From: Pholis gunnellus
Lineage: Eukaryota; Chordata; Actinopteri; Perciformes; Pholidae
Assembly (NCBI GenBank): GCA_910591455.2
Contig: OU342817.1
Coordinates: 16,233,915 to 16,297,914, forward strand
Reading direction: 5' to 3'
DNA length: 64,000 nt
In this document: positions 62,725 to 64,000 of the stretch, in pieces
How positions within the stretch are numbered: position 1 is the stretch's first letter
Layout: every line of letters starts with the position of its first letter
Made by a program: the position numbers and the translations under genes
The notes under the pieces: model-generated
The model's database searches: none
Told to the model about the DNA's origin: nothing
The model's input: the letters and a program-made list of their open reading frames with translations, nothing else

Positions 62725-64000
62725 ATGGAGAGGGAGCCCTTAAAGGTACAAACTACTGTTTCTGTTATTGTGAATAACTTTACTCAACGTTATTGATTTT
62801 AAAATTCATCAATGTGCCGCCAGTACAAAGTTTAAATGAAGTACATAATAAAAATGATATAATCACATTACACACACACATAGTATGTCTACTGCAGTTT
62901 TAGTTTTGTACAATATGGATTTTCTGTTATCCTGGGGATTTTAAGAAAGTTCCACTTTCATGCAGTTCAATATTAAAATAGTTAAAAACCAATTGACAGT
63001 TTTCCCAAGGCTCCCAGGTGCATCTGTGTTGTAAATAATGAATTCAGTACTCATGTTTGGACTTGCATGAACCAGATTGTCTACTTCCTCACTTTCATAC
63101 ATCTTCCAGGCCGACCAAACGGGCATGAGCACATGCTGTCACAAACTCTCTTTCTTCACATATTGTTAAATGGCTTCATTTGTGAATTGTGCTTTGGTTG
63201 ATCTGGTTCATTGACATACAACGTGTAACGGGAGGTCACATGTAGACATTGCTATGTTCTACGATGCCACAAGCCAAAAGGAAGGTGGGGAACCACTGTC
63301 TTAGACTTCCCAGAGTGAATGAGAAAATGAAAGAGCTCAACTTAAAGCTGTCATTTTCCATTGACTCATCATTATTGTCGAACGTAGCCTCTTTGAATAT
63401 AATATCAATTCAAACACTCTCCCTTCACTTGACACATATAGTACGTATAAAAATAAGAATCATACTTTCAACTGTACCACGAACCAATCCTTATATCTAA
63501 ATGAAGTTTTCCTTCTAACCAAAGATTATTTGCGCCAGTCCTCATGTATAGATTTGAATAGCACACGAAGAAGAGAGCTTTTACTTGATTTAGCTGTTTA
63601 ACCACATCAAGACATTGAAAACAGTCCATCTCCCAAACAGTTGAGATGACTACTCAATAGGCTTGTGATATATATATATTCCAAAGCACATTGTAATTAG
63701 GATCTATTTCATGTATTGTACTCTGGGATGGTTTAAAATGAGCTGGAGTCGTTATGGATTACATATCAGGACACATTGTGTTGGCTGAAGGCTGTTTCAC
63801 TTGTCATAGTTTAGATACGTGATTATGTAAAGAAAGATTTGCTGAGGACTAAACAACAAGATGTGTGACTTCCCTGTCTCTCTTTTTTTATCTCTATGTC
63901 TTTTTGTTCCTTGGTGCATCTTAACGTCTAAATTACTTTGGACTCAGGGATTATCTGTCAGTGCGGTGACCGTATCTGGCTTCAGACAAGAGTTAAAGGG

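Larger units (their letters stand above)
59811..64000. other. Non-coding stretch upstream of amotl2
   Basis: No gene recognised. It holds one MITE-like element and four long GT/CA microsatellites, listed separately. It could include distal amotl2 regulation. Confidence 0.5.

Overview
The window looks like teleost fish DNA, probably a percomorph. It is AT-rich, intron-containing and full of long CA/GT, GA and TA microsatellites and of short dispersed repeats common in fish genomes. The species cannot be named from sequence alone. All four genes I can support lie on the minus strand.

Region 1-31975: no supportable gene. It holds simple repeats, a long purine-rich tract and copies of several dispersed repeat or MITE-like families. 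One of these is a 221-bp element at 28362-28582 with perfect 12-bp terminal inverted repeats that include TTAA at each end.

Region 31976-47110: a tandem array of three related genes, here called THAP-ZF 1 (31976-37841), THAP-ZF 2 (39466-42312) and THAP-ZF 3 (43502-46882). Each has a THAP (C2CH) DNA-binding exon at the N-terminus, two short linker exons, an exon with a C-x2-C-x20-C-x2-C zinc-ribbon-like module, and one long final exon with acidic tracts, 5-6 C2H2 fingers and basic/AT-hook-like C-terminal segments. The THAP plus zinc-ribbon half resembles the N-terminus of fish Kolobok-like transposases, so these may be transposase/zinc-finger fusion genes; that origin is inference. The array is still changing. 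THAP-ZF 1 carries a duplicated three-exon cassette that keeps the reading frame. THAP-ZF 2 has lost its basic tail through one extra T. THAP-ZF 3 has a 1-nt deletion in its third exon that breaks the frame. Blocks of near identity between copies suggest gene conversion.

Region 47111-53170: mostly intergenic, with dispersed repeats, a long (GT)n, a (TA)n, and the probable 3' UTR of the next gene.

Region 53171-59810: a complete angiomotin-like 2 gene (amotl2). It has nine coding exons whose splice phases all agree, 701 codons, YAP-binding LPTY and PPEY motifs, a LATS-type site, a long coiled coil and a C-terminal EIFI PDZ ligand. A leading noncoding exon ends near 59470. Its upstream flank has two TEAD-type GGAATG sites 3 bp apart plus a third nearby, which fits the known control of AMOTL2 by YAP/TEAD.

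Region 59811-64000: no gene seen, only microsatellites and one MITE-like element (60098-60383).
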